Assembly: GCA_949130495.1 (NCBI GenBank)
Contig: OX422207.1
Location: 834,990,073-835,054,072, forward strand
DNA length: 64,000 nt
Direction of reading: 5' to 3'
From: Sambucus nigra
Lineage: Eukaryota > Streptophyta > Magnoliopsida > Dipsacales > Adoxaceae
Part shown: positions 1 through 12,283 of the stretch, in pieces
Layout of the letters: each line of letters begins with the position of its first letter
How positions within the stretch are numbered: position 1 is the stretch's first letter
Translations under genes and position numbers: made by a program
Notes under the pieces: generated by a model
What the model saw: the letters and a program-made list of their open reading frames with translations, nothing else
What the model was told of the DNA's origin: nothing
The model's database searches: none

Positions 1-2760
1 CAATTCCGGGTTAACTGGGTAAATTGATGACTTTGAGTAATTAGAATGAACTCTATGAAATTTGAGAACAAATCTGGAATTATTATGTTTAAGGATTAAA
101 ACTATTTGGTGACAAATCTGGAATTGGTATCGTGTTAATTGGAAATTGAACCTTAGAATTCATGTTGTAGGATTGTTAACTTGATGATTACAATTCAGGT
201 ATCCATCCCTTAAATCAAAGAATGATTCAATAAAAAGTTGGATTAAAATTGGGTTAGATGGACTCTAATGTTAGGTTTAATTTCTGGGATTATGGGGGCA
301 TGATCTTACATTAATTTGGTTAGATGATCACAGAAAAGTATTTTTGGATCATGAGGAATCTATAATTCTAATAATAAAAATGGTTTAGACATTTGGAAGA
401 GATTCGGATTGGAAAGTGTGAAACCCAATTAGAAAAATTGTAACACTTTTTCCTTTGCTAAAATTCAAATCGCTTCGACCTTCTAGGAGAATCGATTTGG
501 TCTGGGCGAATCTATTCGGCCTTTGGTCCTGGGTCAGGTTGGGATTCAGGAAATGTTCAAGTGATTTTTACGAACTTAAGCGAGTGTGTGGGAGGTCATC
601 CAAGTGAGTGGATAATTTGAGAACACACTATATATTGACTCACTTGAGTCTACATATATAGGAATTCCAACTAGTTTGGATATCTAGACAAAAATAGGTT
701 AGATTTTATTATAACTCCATCTCCTCAAAGGTTCAAGTATCATGAAGAAATCCTGTCTAAGAAAATTCTCAAGATCAACATAAAGGGAAGTGATTTCTAT
801 CTTATAACCACTATAGGACACCTGGACTACATTATATTTCATTCATATTTGCATTGGTAGTCTTTTAAAATACTTCAAGTCCTTTTGAAATCATTTAATT
901 CCTTTACAACATTTTTTAAATCATTTTATATAATTTTCAAATAATTTTTGAATTAATTAAAACATGTTTTTAAAAGTGTTGTGAGTGAATTTTGAATTTC
1001 AGAAAGTTATTTTCTTTACTGATTATTTGCCTGGGTAGAATACAAAAGCACCAGAGACTCTAGGGTGCATTTTGTAATTACTTTCAACACGCATTTTGGA
1101 TTACATCCTATTCGTACAAGTGTTATATTCTTGACGGCTTAGATTATGTTTTCTATAAGACACAAACTGTATGTGTCTTCTCAGCCCTTAGATCAACCTT
1201 ATCAATGTACTGCATGTGTTGAGAGTCAATCCGTGTGAACCCAGTTGAAACAATCAACTATAGCTTAAACCACCACTTGTGATAAACCATTGGATTAAAT
1301 TCAATTAGTCAATATTCAATCCCAGTCATTGGATTAAATTAGACGTTCTGGATCCTTCTTCTTTTCGTATAAAAAGGACCTAAGCCTCAGCATTTTGAGA
1401 CTTTTGCCATTTCGTAAAACCTGAGAGAAAATAGAGAGTAGAGAGAGAAAAGTGATAAGAGAGGGAAAGAAAATAATGAAAAAACCTTAAGTTCTTCATA
1501 ATTCAACCTTTGATTGATTTCTCCCAAAACCAAACACCAAAACCTCAAAGTTCCATACACCAGAAAACCTATTTTTGAGAGTTAGAAACTTTTAGGGTTT
1601 CTGTGTTTTGGGTGTTGAGTTTTTACTTCGATTTGAAGACCTCCTCAAGTTCTTGATTCTCTGAGAACTCATCTCTAAGAGAAACTTAAGTTTCATTGTT
1701 GAAAATGAGTTTTTCTAAAAAGAGAACATCACACGAGTTGTTTTTATTTTTCTTTTTAGATCTGGTATTATAGATCCATTCTATTTCAACAAGTTTTGAA
1801 ATAGAAACTTCTAAGTTTCAAAATATTTTTAGATCTATTGAGTTGTTTGTGTTTCTGGCTTTCCATTTCATGTTTTATGAAATACATGTGTACAAAAATA
1901 AAAAGAACACAAAGAACTTATGTTAGAGTTTTAAAAGCATTACCACAGATCTGAAAAAAGAAGTTTTATGTCAAAATATGTTGAATCGGTCTCTGCATGT
2001 TCAGTATGAATCTATTTTAACTAAGTAGACTTCTAGTCTACTTTGGATATCAATTGAAGGTTTACAATTTCAAAAATATTTTCAAAATCCAAAAATTGTT
2101 TAAGACCTTGAACCGTCTTCTGAGAAAGGTATCCTTGAGATCTGTGGATAAATAAAAGATCAAGAAGTATTGACTTGGAAAATCAGATTCAGAAATAACA
2201 TATCATTTTAGAATTATTGTAATTTGTTTGGATTGTCTGTATAATTTTGAGAGGGTGAGTAGCATGTTTGCATGTAGTAGCACATCACAAACATTATCTC
2301 ACTCGAACACTTAGACAATGTGGTTATGTCTGAGAATCTTGGATTTTGAACGAGTTGCTGGAATCAGAATTCAAAGAGAAGGAGATCAAGGAAAAAATAA
2401 AAAAGCAGCAAGAAAAGATCAGTCCAATTCAGATTGCCTTTGGAGTGGAGAATCTCAAGTAGGTATATTCTGAACTTAGGTTAGGATCTTTGTGGTTTGC
2501 TTAAGTGTTGTAACTTGTTTCTTTATCCTAGTAGATTTTTGTTTTGTGTTGTAGAGAGCACCGTGGATGTTTTCCTTGATTAAGAGTTTTACCACGTTAA
2601 AAGTTCATGTGTATATATCTTTTAATGTTCTTAACTATTGTTGTGACTGGGACTGTATGGTAACTTTAATAGATGCTTATTGAATTTGAGAGTGCACGTA
2701 GGTTCAAATGAATTAATTATTTAATTAAATTCCAATTCCAGACCCAACAAAATTTTTAAC
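1..2760. other. AT-rich non-coding sequence, possible old LTR
   Basis: I see no coding region here on either strand. A TATA-like box near 1368 is followed by purine-rich leader-like sequence, and a stretch around 2550-2620 (GTGGATGTTTTCCTTG followed by ACCACGTTAAAA) looks like the U5 region of some plant copia LTRs. No matching second LTR and no primer-binding site follows directly, so an old LTR or leader fragment is only an inference. The 14-mer CATTGGATTAAATT occurs twice near 1291 and 1328. Confidence 0.35.
1368..1377 (+). promoter_or_regulatory. TATA-like box
   Basis: TATAAAAAGG is a good plant TATA box. It is followed about 30-60 bp downstream by a purine-rich GAGAGA segment of the type seen in 5' leaders. 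No ORF follows, so it probably belonged to an LTR promoter. Sequence match only. Confidence 0.4.
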
Positions 2761-4143
2761 TCTTACAAATAAACAAGATTGAAAAAATTAATCTACGATT
2801 GCAAGACAGTCACAAATGAGGAAAAAATCCCCGAAGGGAAAAACCATTTATTTCACTATAATTTTGTAGCTCACAACTTACACGGATTACAATGAAATAA
2901 TTTGACACACGATTACCCGTAGGCATAGGTCGAAATCGTCAGCAATGGAACAACCGCAGCATCTCCACAAGAATACTCAGTTCTATTTCAACAAAGATAT
3001 GTCTTGGGTTCCACAAAAAAATTCATACAAAGTAGATGGGATTATGAATTTAATGGACAAAAGTTTTGAACCCTTAAAAGTGAGATGAAGACATACTAAA
3101 AATTATAGAACATAAAGAATTTTTCTTCTTGAAAAAGTGCTTTGTCAAAAGCCAACTTTTCTTTTCTCAAAATAAAACTGTACGTGCTTGGTCCCTTTTT
3201 ATAGAAAAGATTTGGTTAAAGAAGATAACTATTCACATGCAGGTTTTTCCAAAACACAATAGGCGTAAGGTTATAAAAGACTCAAAGGCATGGCACAAAA
3301 AAAATCAGATTTGCCTTAAAAAAAACTATATGTACGCAACTTTAAAAAAAATTCAAAGAGACTTAGCCATATGCCAATGATTGGCACAACACAAAAAAAC
3401 GGTGCCCCATATAACTGTTAGCGGGTAGCGTGGCAAGGAAAAAAGGTTCTAAGAAGACAAGATTTTGTTTGGTAAAACCAAACTGTACGCACCTTTTAAC
3501 CCACATGCCAAAAGATAGGGAAGCCAATGATTGGCTGACAAAGAAAAAAGCGGCGCCCCCCACACTTCTCCTTCAGCAGGAGAGAAACAAAAGGTAAGAA
3601 TGGCCTTAAAAAATAAACATGATTTCCCCCTTTTTTTATTAAAACACGAAACCACCTGCTTCTTTTAAACACGCAGCTTTCAAATTTATTTATTTTTTAT
3701 TTCAAAAAAAACTTTTCCTTCCACTTAATTCAAAACAAATTTTAGAAATAAAAGATCTCACCTTTTAAAAAATCCCAACACTTTAAATATAAAATGTAAG
3801 TGGAACTTAGACTTTCTTTTACCAAAAATATCTCGTTGGAGTTTGAATGTTGAAGAGCACTTGTAATTTGGATCCTAAGTTTGTAGATGTTAGCATCCTC
3901 AATTCTTTGACGACTTGTAGCGGTATACGACATATTTAAATGTGACGGACAATGTCCTTACAGAATTTTAATAAGAAGGTAATCAACTATCAAATTTAAT
4001 CCATACACTCAGAAAGCTTTTACAACACATCTTGTGTTTTTCGAAAAGAGTTTTGCCGAAAAATTTTATGCGGAGTTTACACAATTTATAACATTTTGTT
4101 ATTAACCTTGTAAACAAGCTTTTAGTATTAAAGCGTTTCTTCA
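2761..4143 (+). repeat. Probable 5' LTR or flank of the copia element
   Basis: This AT-rich, non-coding stretch lies directly before the copia primer-binding site and ends in TTCA, a normal LTR terminus (CA). The 5' edge cannot be placed because the second LTR is absent from the window. A weak TATA-like TTTTTATAG occurs near 3197. Short ORFs at 3129-3933 on both strands resemble no protein I know and some lack ATG; I read them as chance. Confidence 0.4.
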
Positions 4144-4144
4144 A

Positions 4145-4160
4145 TTGGTATCAAAGCGGG
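4145..4160 (+). other. Primer-binding site of copia element (tRNA-iMet type)
   Basis: TTGGTATCAAAGCGGG differs by one base in its core from TGGTATCAGAGC, the site complementary to the 3' end of plant initiator methionine tRNA and used by most plant Ty1/copia elements. It sits 1 bp after the LTR terminus and about 70 bp before the gag ATG, the expected order. Confidence 0.85.
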
Positions 4161-4228
4161 AACACCTTTTATGATCCTGAAACTTGAGAAGTTATTTTCG
4201 AAACTTCTTTCTAGAAAAATTTCTGAAT

Positions 4229-6361
4229 ATGGAAGAAAAATTTGAGAAGTTAGGTAACCTATCCTGACCATCACTCTTTGATGGAAACAATTTTTCATAC
4301 TGACAAGTACGAATGGATGATTTCATTCAAGGAACCCTTGGTGATGAAGTTTGAGAAATGATTGAAATAGGGTTTGAACATCCTATTAAACCTACTTCAG
4401 CCACTGATCCAATAAGAATTAAGAAACTTCTCAATGAATTTACTAAAGAAGAGAAAAAATTATCTCTAGATAACAACAAAGGAAAGAATGGCATCTTTAT
4501 GTCCGTAAAAGAACATGAATTCAAAAGAATATCCATATGTTCCACTTCCAAAGAGGCATGGGACATGTTAGTCATTGCTCATGAGGATGATGAACGTGTC
4601 GAAGCTAGAAAAACTCAAATGCTCATCCAGCAATATAACACCCTGATTATGAATGATAATGAATCTTTTGACGATTTCTACATAAGGTTAACCGATATCT
4701 TTATAAACTTCATGCAAATGGTATAACCTACAGTAGAAAGGAAATTGTTTCAAGATTCTTAGGTCATTGCCATCTAAATTTGACAATAAGAGATATGCTA
4801 TTGAAGAAATGAATGACCCTAATATGACTCTTGAATTACTTAGCAGTAAACTGAGGACTATAGAATTGGAACTAGGCTTCAAAAAGAAATTGACCAGACA
4901 AAGTAATAAAGCCTCTAGTTCAAATGTTGTGTTTTCTTGTAAATTGCCAGTGCCTAAATTGAACACTCTAGATTTTGACACAGACTGTCTTGAAAACTGT
5001 GATTTGGAAAACCTTTACAATGAAATAGCTCTTATGAGTAAGCATTTCAAAAATATTTTGAAATTTAGAAATGTTGTAGCCTCTAAACAAGGCAAATCAA
5101 AGTATCAAGGTCATTAATCTCACAGACCTCATGACAGAGACAATACCAAACACAGTTATGATAATAAGAGGAATTATGAGCCCAACAGACCTAAACCTGA
5201 CATAAACGATGTTAAGTGTCACCGTTGTGGTAAACTAGGTCACTATGCTAGTAAATGTCCAACTAATTTTAATAACAATAACAAGTCCAATATGTGTAAA
5301 ACATGGGACGAATCTAGTGATTCTGATGAGGATGAAACTGAGTTAACCCAAATGAATGAGTACTGCATGTCTTTCTTTTCTAAGATAATATATAATGATG
5401 ATGGATGCTTGCCTGCTCATGAATCTGCCATGCTTGTTGATATTGTTAATGATATTACTGATAATTCTGTTCCTATTACTTCTAAAAGACTATGTGTGAG
5501 TCAAAGTGATAATGTTGATGATGAATTAAAGGTGTGCATGAGTAAAGAACCTATTAAAAACATAGGGGATACTTCACACGATGCACATAGTGAGTCTGAT
5601 GATGATATGCCTTATTTACATGAGTTGTACACTAAAACGGTTAGAAGAGTGCTCCCTAGGAAAAATGATAAAAAACTTAAGTAAGCGTATCTATTTGCTT
5701 AACCAGCCCATTAGGAAGAACACTGAAGATTATACTTCCCAATGTGTTGCTCATGAGACTGATATTGAAGATTATGCCTTAAAAATAAAATATTTGACTC
5801 AAAAGAATCATGAATTTGAACAAAAATACAAGGCAGCCCTTGCTGAACTAGAAGAGTCAAAGCAAATGCTTTCAAATGTGTTTAAAAAATGCCAACACTA
5901 TGAAACACAAACCAAGACTTATGAAAAGAAATTACTGGAAGCAAATTTGACTCCAAAGATAAGTCTGGCCTAGGTTTTGGAGAAATATGCACATAAGTAT
6001 GACCAAAGTTTCTCCTGAAAATGTTACTTTTATAAAACAAGGCCAAACTTGTCAAAATGTTCAAATAGGTGAATCTGGTCTCAATGCCTCTCAAACAACA
6101 CATAATCAGTACAATCAACAGTTGAAACCAAAAATTCAGACCAAATATGTTTGTCCTTCTACTAGAGACCAAAGACAGGAACCTAAACCTAGTGACGACT
6201 GGACTACTGCACCCAATAGATCCAAGTCAATATTCAAAGACTTTAGCAAGAAAGCCAAGTCCTATACCCATCAGTACTGTTCCTACTACTATATTTTCGG
6301 CCATACTCTTGATGAGTGTTTCCAAAAAAAGGTTATACACTCCTACCTTCCTAAACTTTAA
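4229..6361 (+). pseudogene. Ty1/copia gag, broken
   Basis: Gag forms the capsid-like particle and binds the element's RNA. The frame opens at an ATG at 4229, has several early stops, shifts frame near 4730, then near 5600 and 5980. The first part (4358-4726) matches the copia gag family UBN2 (KEAWDML, FDDFYIRL). A canonical CCHC zinc knuckle, CHRCGKLGHYASKC, lies at 5217-5258. A coiled-coil-like charged stretch follows (5760-5970), and a second, degenerate knuckle (CSYYYIFGHTLDEC, second Cys now Tyr) lies near 6287. A long gag with two knuckles and a coiled coil suggests the SIRE/Maximus group, an inference. No intact frame remains. Confidence 0.8.
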
Positions 6362-6599
6362 CTACTCTAGGAAATCAAGAAATACTTATGTACTTGCTAG
6401 ATAGGCCACAAAAAACTCTAACTCTAAAAAGAAAAAGGGAGGGTCCAAGACTAAGTAAAAATCATTCAGAAAGACCCCTCAAACCTTTTCTAAATCAAAA
6501 GTCCACAAAACTTTTAAAACCAGGCCTATTTGGATTAGAAAAGATTATCCATTACCCCAGATCAAGTGCAACATTGTCATTTCTGCTTTAAAGGCACAA

Positions 6600-6702
6600 A
6601 GCACTTCAACTCGTTGGTATTTAGACTCCGGATGTTCTAAACAAATAACCGGGGATGAAACAAAATTAAAAAATAAAGACAAACTTCCTTAGAGGTAGTG
6701 TC
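6600..6702 (+). pseudogene. Copia aspartic protease fragment
   Basis: The protease cuts the Gag-Pol polyprotein. The motif WYLDSGCSKQITGD starts at 6615, with the catalytic Asp-Ser-Gly at 6624-6632, typical of copia proteases (family form LDSGCSxHMTG). The frame is lost just after, at about 6670-6700, where the remaining protease and the gag-pre-integrase region continue in another frame. Confidence 0.75.
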
Positions 6703-7887
6703 ATGTTTAGAGATGGTGTTTCATCTCAGATCATAGGTAAGGAAACATTGAGTGAGTATGGGTTTCCTGAACTGAATGATGTTCTCTTAGTTAAAGGACT
6801 TAAAGTCAATATCTTAAGTATATCACAATTTTGTGACTCTAATCAGTCAGTTACTTTTTTAAAAAATGATTGCAAAATTACTAATAAAAAAGGTAATTAT
6901 ATTTTAACAAGAAACAGAACCCGTAAAAACTGTTACACAGTAATCCCAAATTCTGAATCTTGTAATGTTGTCATATTAGAGGATTCTGATCTTTGGCACA
7001 ATAGATTGGGACACACAAATTATGATAAACTTATAAGATTAAGTTCCCAAGAGATAGTTAGAGGTTTACCAAAAATTAAAAATTCTTTTAATACTGTATG
7101 TGGACCTTGTCAGGAAGGCAAAATAAGTAAATCCCCTCATACGAAAGCTAAATATGTCCTTACCACTAAGCCTATAGAACTTATCCGCATGGACCTCATG
7201 GGTCCCTCAAGAACTGTTAGTTTTTGTGGAAACCATTACATCCTAGTTATAGTGGACGACTATACGAGATATACATGGGTAGCTTTTATGAAACAGAAAT
7301 CAGATACCTTCAATGAATTCTTAAGAATCCTCTTGAAAATTGAGAATGGGAAGAATACCTAAATGTGTCGAATTAGGATCTATGGAGGTGGATAGTTCAA
7401 GGACTCTGGTATTTCTGAGTATTGTGTAGCTAATGGCTATAAACATGAGTTTAGCGCTCCCAAAAAACCACAGTAAACTGGTATAGCTAAATGTAAGAAT
7501 AGGACTTTACAAGAAATGGCTAGGGTAACGTTACATGCTAAGAATCTCCCTAGATATTTTTGGTTAGAAGCTGTAGAAACCACGTGTAACATTATTAATC
7601 GTATCTACCTCAGAAAAAATTCCAAAGAAACCTCTTATGAGTTATGGTTCAACAAAAAGACAAACTTAAAATATTTTGAAACCTTCGGGAGTATTTGCTA
7701 CATCTGCAAATATAGAGAGCAACTTTCAAAATTTGATACCCGAGGAGAAAAGGGAATTTTTCTTGGCTATTCCCAAATAGTAGGACTTTACGTGTTTTTA
7801 ACTATAGAACCAAAACTATTATGGAACCAAAACATACATCTCCGGACCATAGCACGCATTGATACAGGTGGGCTAGGCATTGTGTAG
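6703..7887 (+). pseudogene. Copia protease end, gag-pre-integrase and integrase, inactive
   Basis: One reading frame covers the protease end, the gag-pre-integrase domain (LWHNRLGH near 6990, CGPCQEGK near 7110) and the integrase core. Integrase would insert the element's cDNA. The first catalytic Asp survives (IRMDLMGP near 7190). The second is lost: where the family has a serine-Asp-His-Gly motif the frame reads IYGG. The third, Glu, reads Lys in GIAKCKNRT. At least three nonsense codons fall between 7360 and 7480. The frame ends about 7860-7887, where unrelated sequence begins; reverse transcriptase and RNase H are missing, so the element is truncated at its 3' side. Confidence 0.85.
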
Positions 7888-8939
7888 GTCATTATTTTTG
7901 GTCCTACATGGCAGCACCACTTATGAGGAGGTAGGCAGGATCGCTGGAATCTATTATCACCATCGAGGGTATGAATCGTGCAATGGTGTACTGTGTTGGG
8001 ACCGCCCGACTTGTGTGTATTTTGAGATGTCTATTTGGATGAGGGACTCCTCTGAACTTACCGATAGAGCACGAATGGGACACTAAAGGTAGATGTGTTT
8101 ATGTGTTATATATATGTAAGGGCATGTATAATTATAAAATTTAATTGAGAATAAATCCATGTAGTCTAATGATTGTAGACAATTATTGATGAACCTAATA
8201 CTACGTAAAATGCATAATGGATGATATATTATTTCTTGTGTGTAGTATTGTAGGGGATTCCTCTTAGGACTAGAAGCGTACATGTAGATGGTTAGCTTCA
8301 GTATATGAATTGTGTTAGATGCATTAAATATAATCTTATTGGTGTAGTTATCGGATTTCGTAATTTGTACTTAGGTTGATATGTGTATAGTATCGCACTT
8401 AGATGAGGGGTGAGATACTTATTGCATGTGAGTGCCGATGGACGGTGTATAATGAGAATTAACAACATAATTGCATATTGATTTTATAAGTTAATTCCTA
8501 CAATTCTAGGGCGCTGACCCAAATTATAAAATATTATTCCCCCAGGTTTGCCTAAACAGGAACAGCAGGGCTAACAAGAGTTCAGACTTGTGATCGTACT
8601 TGCTCATCAGTCATTCTAGTTTGATTGACTCAAGTTTAGGTTATTATTTCCATTTTAGTGGTTTTATTATTCCAAAGATTGTATGGGCATAAGACCAAAT
8701 TTTATTATTTGTTGTTTTAGATATCAGTTATACTTGTGGCGAATGTTTTATAACTTTTGGGAGTTTGGATTTACTTATTACCAGTTATTATTTAGATGGT
8801 TTTATGGTGCATGTTTGATTTAAAATTTTAAACGTCATATTATTGTTTGATGCGGAGAATGATATAGATTATGAGGCAAGTCCCATCTTCGGCATATTAT
8901 GTCTGGCCAACTTTTACGTGGAAAAAGGGGGTTGTTACA
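7888..8939 (+). repeat. 3' part of a chromovirus-like LTR
   Basis: The copia integrase stops abruptly near 7887 and non-coding sequence follows that ends in GGGGGTTGTTACA at 8927-8939. TGTTACA is the usual 3' end of Tekay/Del-type chromovirus LTRs, and the same end closes the LTRs at 37749 and 54568 in this window. The 5' end of this LTR is missing, so it is a truncated copy. The family is inferred from terminus and base composition only. Confidence 0.45.
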
Positions 8940-9444
8940 GTATGGGATTAAAGATGGTTTTAGGTTGTGATATTCGTATTAAGGGTGGGGCTGATTGAGA
9001 ATAAAGAGAACTTGATTAAGGATTAATAATTCATTCCTAAGATAATAACCAAGTATTAAAATGGGTTTTCTTCACAAGTATATGCGGGGCTAACACTAAT
9101 TGGATTGACCGGATATAGCGACGTGGGTGTGTGTTGGCATCACGAATATGTGTAGGGCTAACGAAATTGGCCAAACTAGTTATAGTGGCGTGGCGTGCAT
9201 GGAACCTCACGAGTATGTGCAGGGCTAACAAAATTAAGCAAACTAGATAGAGTGAGGGGAATGGGTGTGGTGTATAAAATTTTTGGCGTGTCAGGATTAT
9301 GTATATGACTAATAGAAAGGTAAAGTGGTTATACTAGTGTCACGTTAATAATATTGGTTGTAATTATTGGCGCGCCACGAGTATGTGCATGACCAATTGA
9401 AAGGTAAACAAGATATACTGGTGTCTCATTAATAAGATTGGTTG
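8940..9444. repeat. Degenerate short tandem repeats
   Basis: Phrases of the form GAGTATGTGCAGGGCTAAC followed by an AAATT/CAAACT stretch recur about five times between 9070 and 9440 at roughly 80-110 bp spacing, strongly diverged. No coding potential is seen. The block ends exactly where the Tat-like LTR begins (TGTAGAC at 9445). Confidence 0.5.
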
Positions 9445-9537
9445 TGTAGACATCCCATCTTAGTACCCCCTATATACCTCCTTAGGTCCCTAACACTTCT
9501 TCTCCCACAATAGACTCGAGATCCTACTCCGAGACCT

Positions 9538-10059
9538 AATTCAGAGGCAACTGGGAGCTATCGAACCGCATTTGACCTCGGTTAAACTTTTTTCACCTGA
9601 GAGAAACTCAATGAAACTCGTAGTTCTCTGAATACCCTTTCCAACAGTCCATACCGTGCGTGAATTAGACTCCCGATTCGTGCGTACTCACCTTTTTACT
9701 CCAAAATCTAATCTAGAGGCCACTTAGCGCTTCCAAGCCCCGTTTGACCATGGTCAACCCCCCACCTGAGCAAAGCCCAATGAAACCTCGTAGGTCTCTA
9801 AATCTCCTTTTCAACGATCTATACCGTGTGAGAATCAGCCTCATTTACTCCAATGACCACCAGGCGCTTTTAGTCCCCAATTAACCTCGGCCAACTCTTC
9901 AACCTGAGTGAATCTTAATGAAATCTTTTAGGGCTATGAATCCCCTTTTTAACGGTCCATACCCTGCATGAATCAGCCTCACGGTTTGCGCGTACTTGCC
10001 TTTTTACTCTGAAACTCCCAGTTTAGAGACCATCGGGTGCTTCCGAGCCAAAGAAATGA
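9538..10059 (+). repeat. U3 tandem repeats of host LTR
   Basis: Three diverged units and part of a fourth begin near 9538, 9710, 9848 and 10021. Shared phrases are CACCTGAG...CAATGAAA, TCTCTGAATACCCTTT and CGTGCGTGAATCAG. The fourth unit is cut at about 10059 by the inserted fragment and resumes at 12068 (AGGTATATGAATACCCTTT), so the units once ran on to about 12170. Confidence 0.65.
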
Positions 10060-10101
10060 AGGACATTCAACCTCTATAGAATTTGAAATATTGATAAGAG
10101 G

Positions 10102-10524
10102 TTAAGATTCAAAACTACTATCTCTCAATGATTTCTTCTTAAAAAAGGGTGGAGGTGAAACGCAAGTTTCAACCTCAACCAAGCTTGTGAAATAAGAGAT
10201 CATTTCATCGAGTTGGGCATTTAATTCTAAAGACCAAGCTTTATGACTCTCGACTTGGTCATTCAATTCATTTTTTGATAACTCTTGATAAAACCAACAA
10301 GAAGACATAACATCTTCTTGGGAGGTTTGGTCATTTTCAGAGAATTCCCCATTTCGCATAGTTTTTTCCCAAGACGATGAGTGATTACCAATAAATTCTT
10401 GACTTTCACGTTCAATTCTTTCATTTTCAAGAATTTGGAAACATTCACGCATAGTCTTGGGAGTGTAACTTTGAGAACTATTATCAAAACAATTAAAATT
10501 ATCTAAAGAGTTAGAATGCGACAT
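10102..10524 (-). CDS. Hypothetical 140-aa protein of the LARD-like element
   Basis: An intact ATG-to-stop frame of 140 codons begins about 160 bp downstream of the PBS, where gag would start. I do not recognise it. The product is hydrophilic, rich in Ser, Glu and Asn, with a helical-looking middle (about residues 20-50 and 85-120), no zinc knuckle, no signal peptide and no membrane segment. The end lies close to the truncation at 10060, but a stop codon is present. It could be a gag N-terminal remnant or chance; its location argues mildly for the former. Confidence 0.4.
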   Translation of the reverse strand: MSHSNSLDNFNCFDNSSQSYTPKTMRECFQILENERIERESQEFIGNHSSSWEKTMRNGEFSENDQTSQEDVMSSCWFYQELSKNELNDQVESHKAWSLELNAQLDEMISYFTSLVEVETCVSPPPFFKKKSLRDSSFES

Positions 10525-10680
10525 TTCAAAGTGAGCAATTCAAATATGTGACGAGCATAAAAATTTCAATTTTGTTAAAACAATTTAATACGAGTCAAAA
10601 GAAAGTTAAAACAATTAATATAAATACTAAGGAAAAAAATACTACGAAATGATGAATCAATTACAATATATAACAAAACA

Positions 10681-10699
10681 TTCCCCGACAATGGCGCCA
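10681..10699 (-). other. Primer-binding site of the LARD-like element
   Basis: On the minus strand this reads TGGCGCCATTGTCGGGGAA, nearly the TGGCGCCGTTGCCGGGGA site widely used by plant Ty3/gypsy elements (tRNA-Asp type). It sits 6 bp inside the LTR end, which orients the element and fixes the LTR boundary at 10706. Confidence 0.85.
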
Positions 10700-10705
10700 T
10701 TTTGG

Positions 10706-12067
10706 TGTGGCAAAAACCGAGCATCCGTCTAGATACCCTAATCGTTGTTGTTTGTTTTCGACCGTAATTCAAAAAACCTAAACTATCAACTACACACTTT
10801 ATGGGAGTATAGTGGCTAGTCCGGGTATCGAAAATCCACCGAGAATGTTTGATAGACGTTAATTGATTTATTACTTCTCAAATAAAAGTGTGAAAGAGGA
10901 TGATGGTTTAAAAGGGGAAAAAGAAAAAAGTTGACTACGCAATTAAAACTAAACAAAGATTAAGAAAACGAGATTAGGATCAAATTCCCACCATGGGCTT
11001 AACAACGCGTATTAAATATTTTGGTTCAAAAACATTTAACCGAGTATACTCAATTGATTATAAACATCAAACATGAAGATATTTCATTCAATAATGGAAT
11101 ATTAAACTCTAGCTCGAATATTTTCACAAGTGGATTAAAGTTACAATCTCTCTATAAAAATTATCCTTCCATGACAAAGGAAGTTAAACGCCTAATATTC
11201 CAACTTTAATATATAAGGTTTCAATTAAACGCATTTCTAACCAAAACCTAGATTTCAAATCTCAACACCCATTAATGACGGAAATATGATCCCAACCTCC
11301 AAACTAGCTATTAATCATAATAAAAACAATGAATACAATTAATTAACAAATGAAAACAACAAATTAACCAACATCAAATAAATAACAAAGCAAAGAGAAC
11401 TAATTAAACAAATCTTGAAATGGCAAAAGAAATCTTGACTTAATGAAGAAGAAGAAGAAGATGAATAGTAGTTATAAAACTGAAAAATGGGTAAACCCTT
11501 AGAGAGAGAAGGAGAAGCTCCCCAAATCCTCTCAAGCCCTTATTCTAGAACTCAATTCTGATGAAAAAACTTAAGGGAATGTTTTTCCATATATACTTAA
11601 GAAAAAAATCAAAAATATATATTTTTGGACTTTAATAGGGCTCGAATCGATTCCCCAAAATGGCCGATCAATTCTCCCCTGACAAGTCTGAATCTTTATT
11701 TTGGATCAACATACGAAAAATGTCGTAAATTCTTCGTTATAGATCAAAATTAGGCACAAACAGAAGCTAAGCGAAGATAACTTAGAGGGCTAAAACTTCC
11801 ATTAAGATCTTGGGCCATAATACCAAATGATGAAATGACTAAAATGCCCTTGAATGTGCCCTTTATGATGGACCTTTCCTAAAATGTGAGCAAACTTCAT
11901 ATTAAGCACTTTAATACCTACAAAATATCAATTATACCTCGCAAAGCATATAAACATACATAAAAAGGTTACCTGGTTAATGAGCATAAAAATAGGAATT
12001 AACATACCCGAGGGACTTAAAAGCATAAGTATAAGGGGTAAATAAATGCAATATTCGAGACAAATCA
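10706..12067 (-). repeat. 5' LTR of the LARD-like element
   Basis: 1362 bp, AT-rich, bounded by TG...CA on both strands (plus strand TGTGGCAAAAACC at 10706 and GACAAATCA ending 12067). The left end abuts the PBS, the right end abuts resumed host U3 sequence. It contains a short (GAA)n tract near 11450 and no credible ORF. Confidence 0.75.
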
Positions 12068-12274
12068 AGGTATATGAATACCCTTTCCAATGGGCCTGGA
12101 CGTGCACGATTCAGACTTACAATTTGCATTTTATGCCCATTTTTTTAAAAAAGTCCATTATGGACTACCAATAGGCAACAGGTTGTACTTTCCTTGACCA
12201 GCAAGGTAGGGCTATGTCGATAGGTAGGCTAGGGGCCATGTCGATCGACACCCTCTAAAACCCTATTTTTTTAC

Positions 12275-12283
12275 TATTTAAGG
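12275..12283 (+). promoter_or_regulatory. TATA-like box of the host LTR
   Basis: TATTTAAGG lies about 1.2 kb before the PBS, followed by CCATGACCCCATTCTC, so transcription would start near 12310 and run toward gag. This is the only strong TATA-like motif in this part of the LTR. Confidence 0.45.

Larger units (their letters stand above)
10060..12067 (-). mobile_element. Fragment of a non-autonomous LTR element inside the host LTR
   Basis: Read on the minus strand: LTR 12067 to 10706 (starts TGATTTGTCTCG, ends TGCCACA), PBS at 10699-10681, short leader, a 140-codon ORF (10524-10102), then a break at about 10060. No pol and no second LTR are present, so the 3' side was lost, apparently together with part of the host U3 unit. 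The right flank AGGTA (12068-12072) would be the target duplication; its partner is gone. Architecture is that of a LARD-like element. Confidence 0.7.

Noticed and set aside
7880..8086. 68-codon ORF after the copia integrase
   Set aside because: Lies in LTR-like sequence past the truncation and resembles no known protein.
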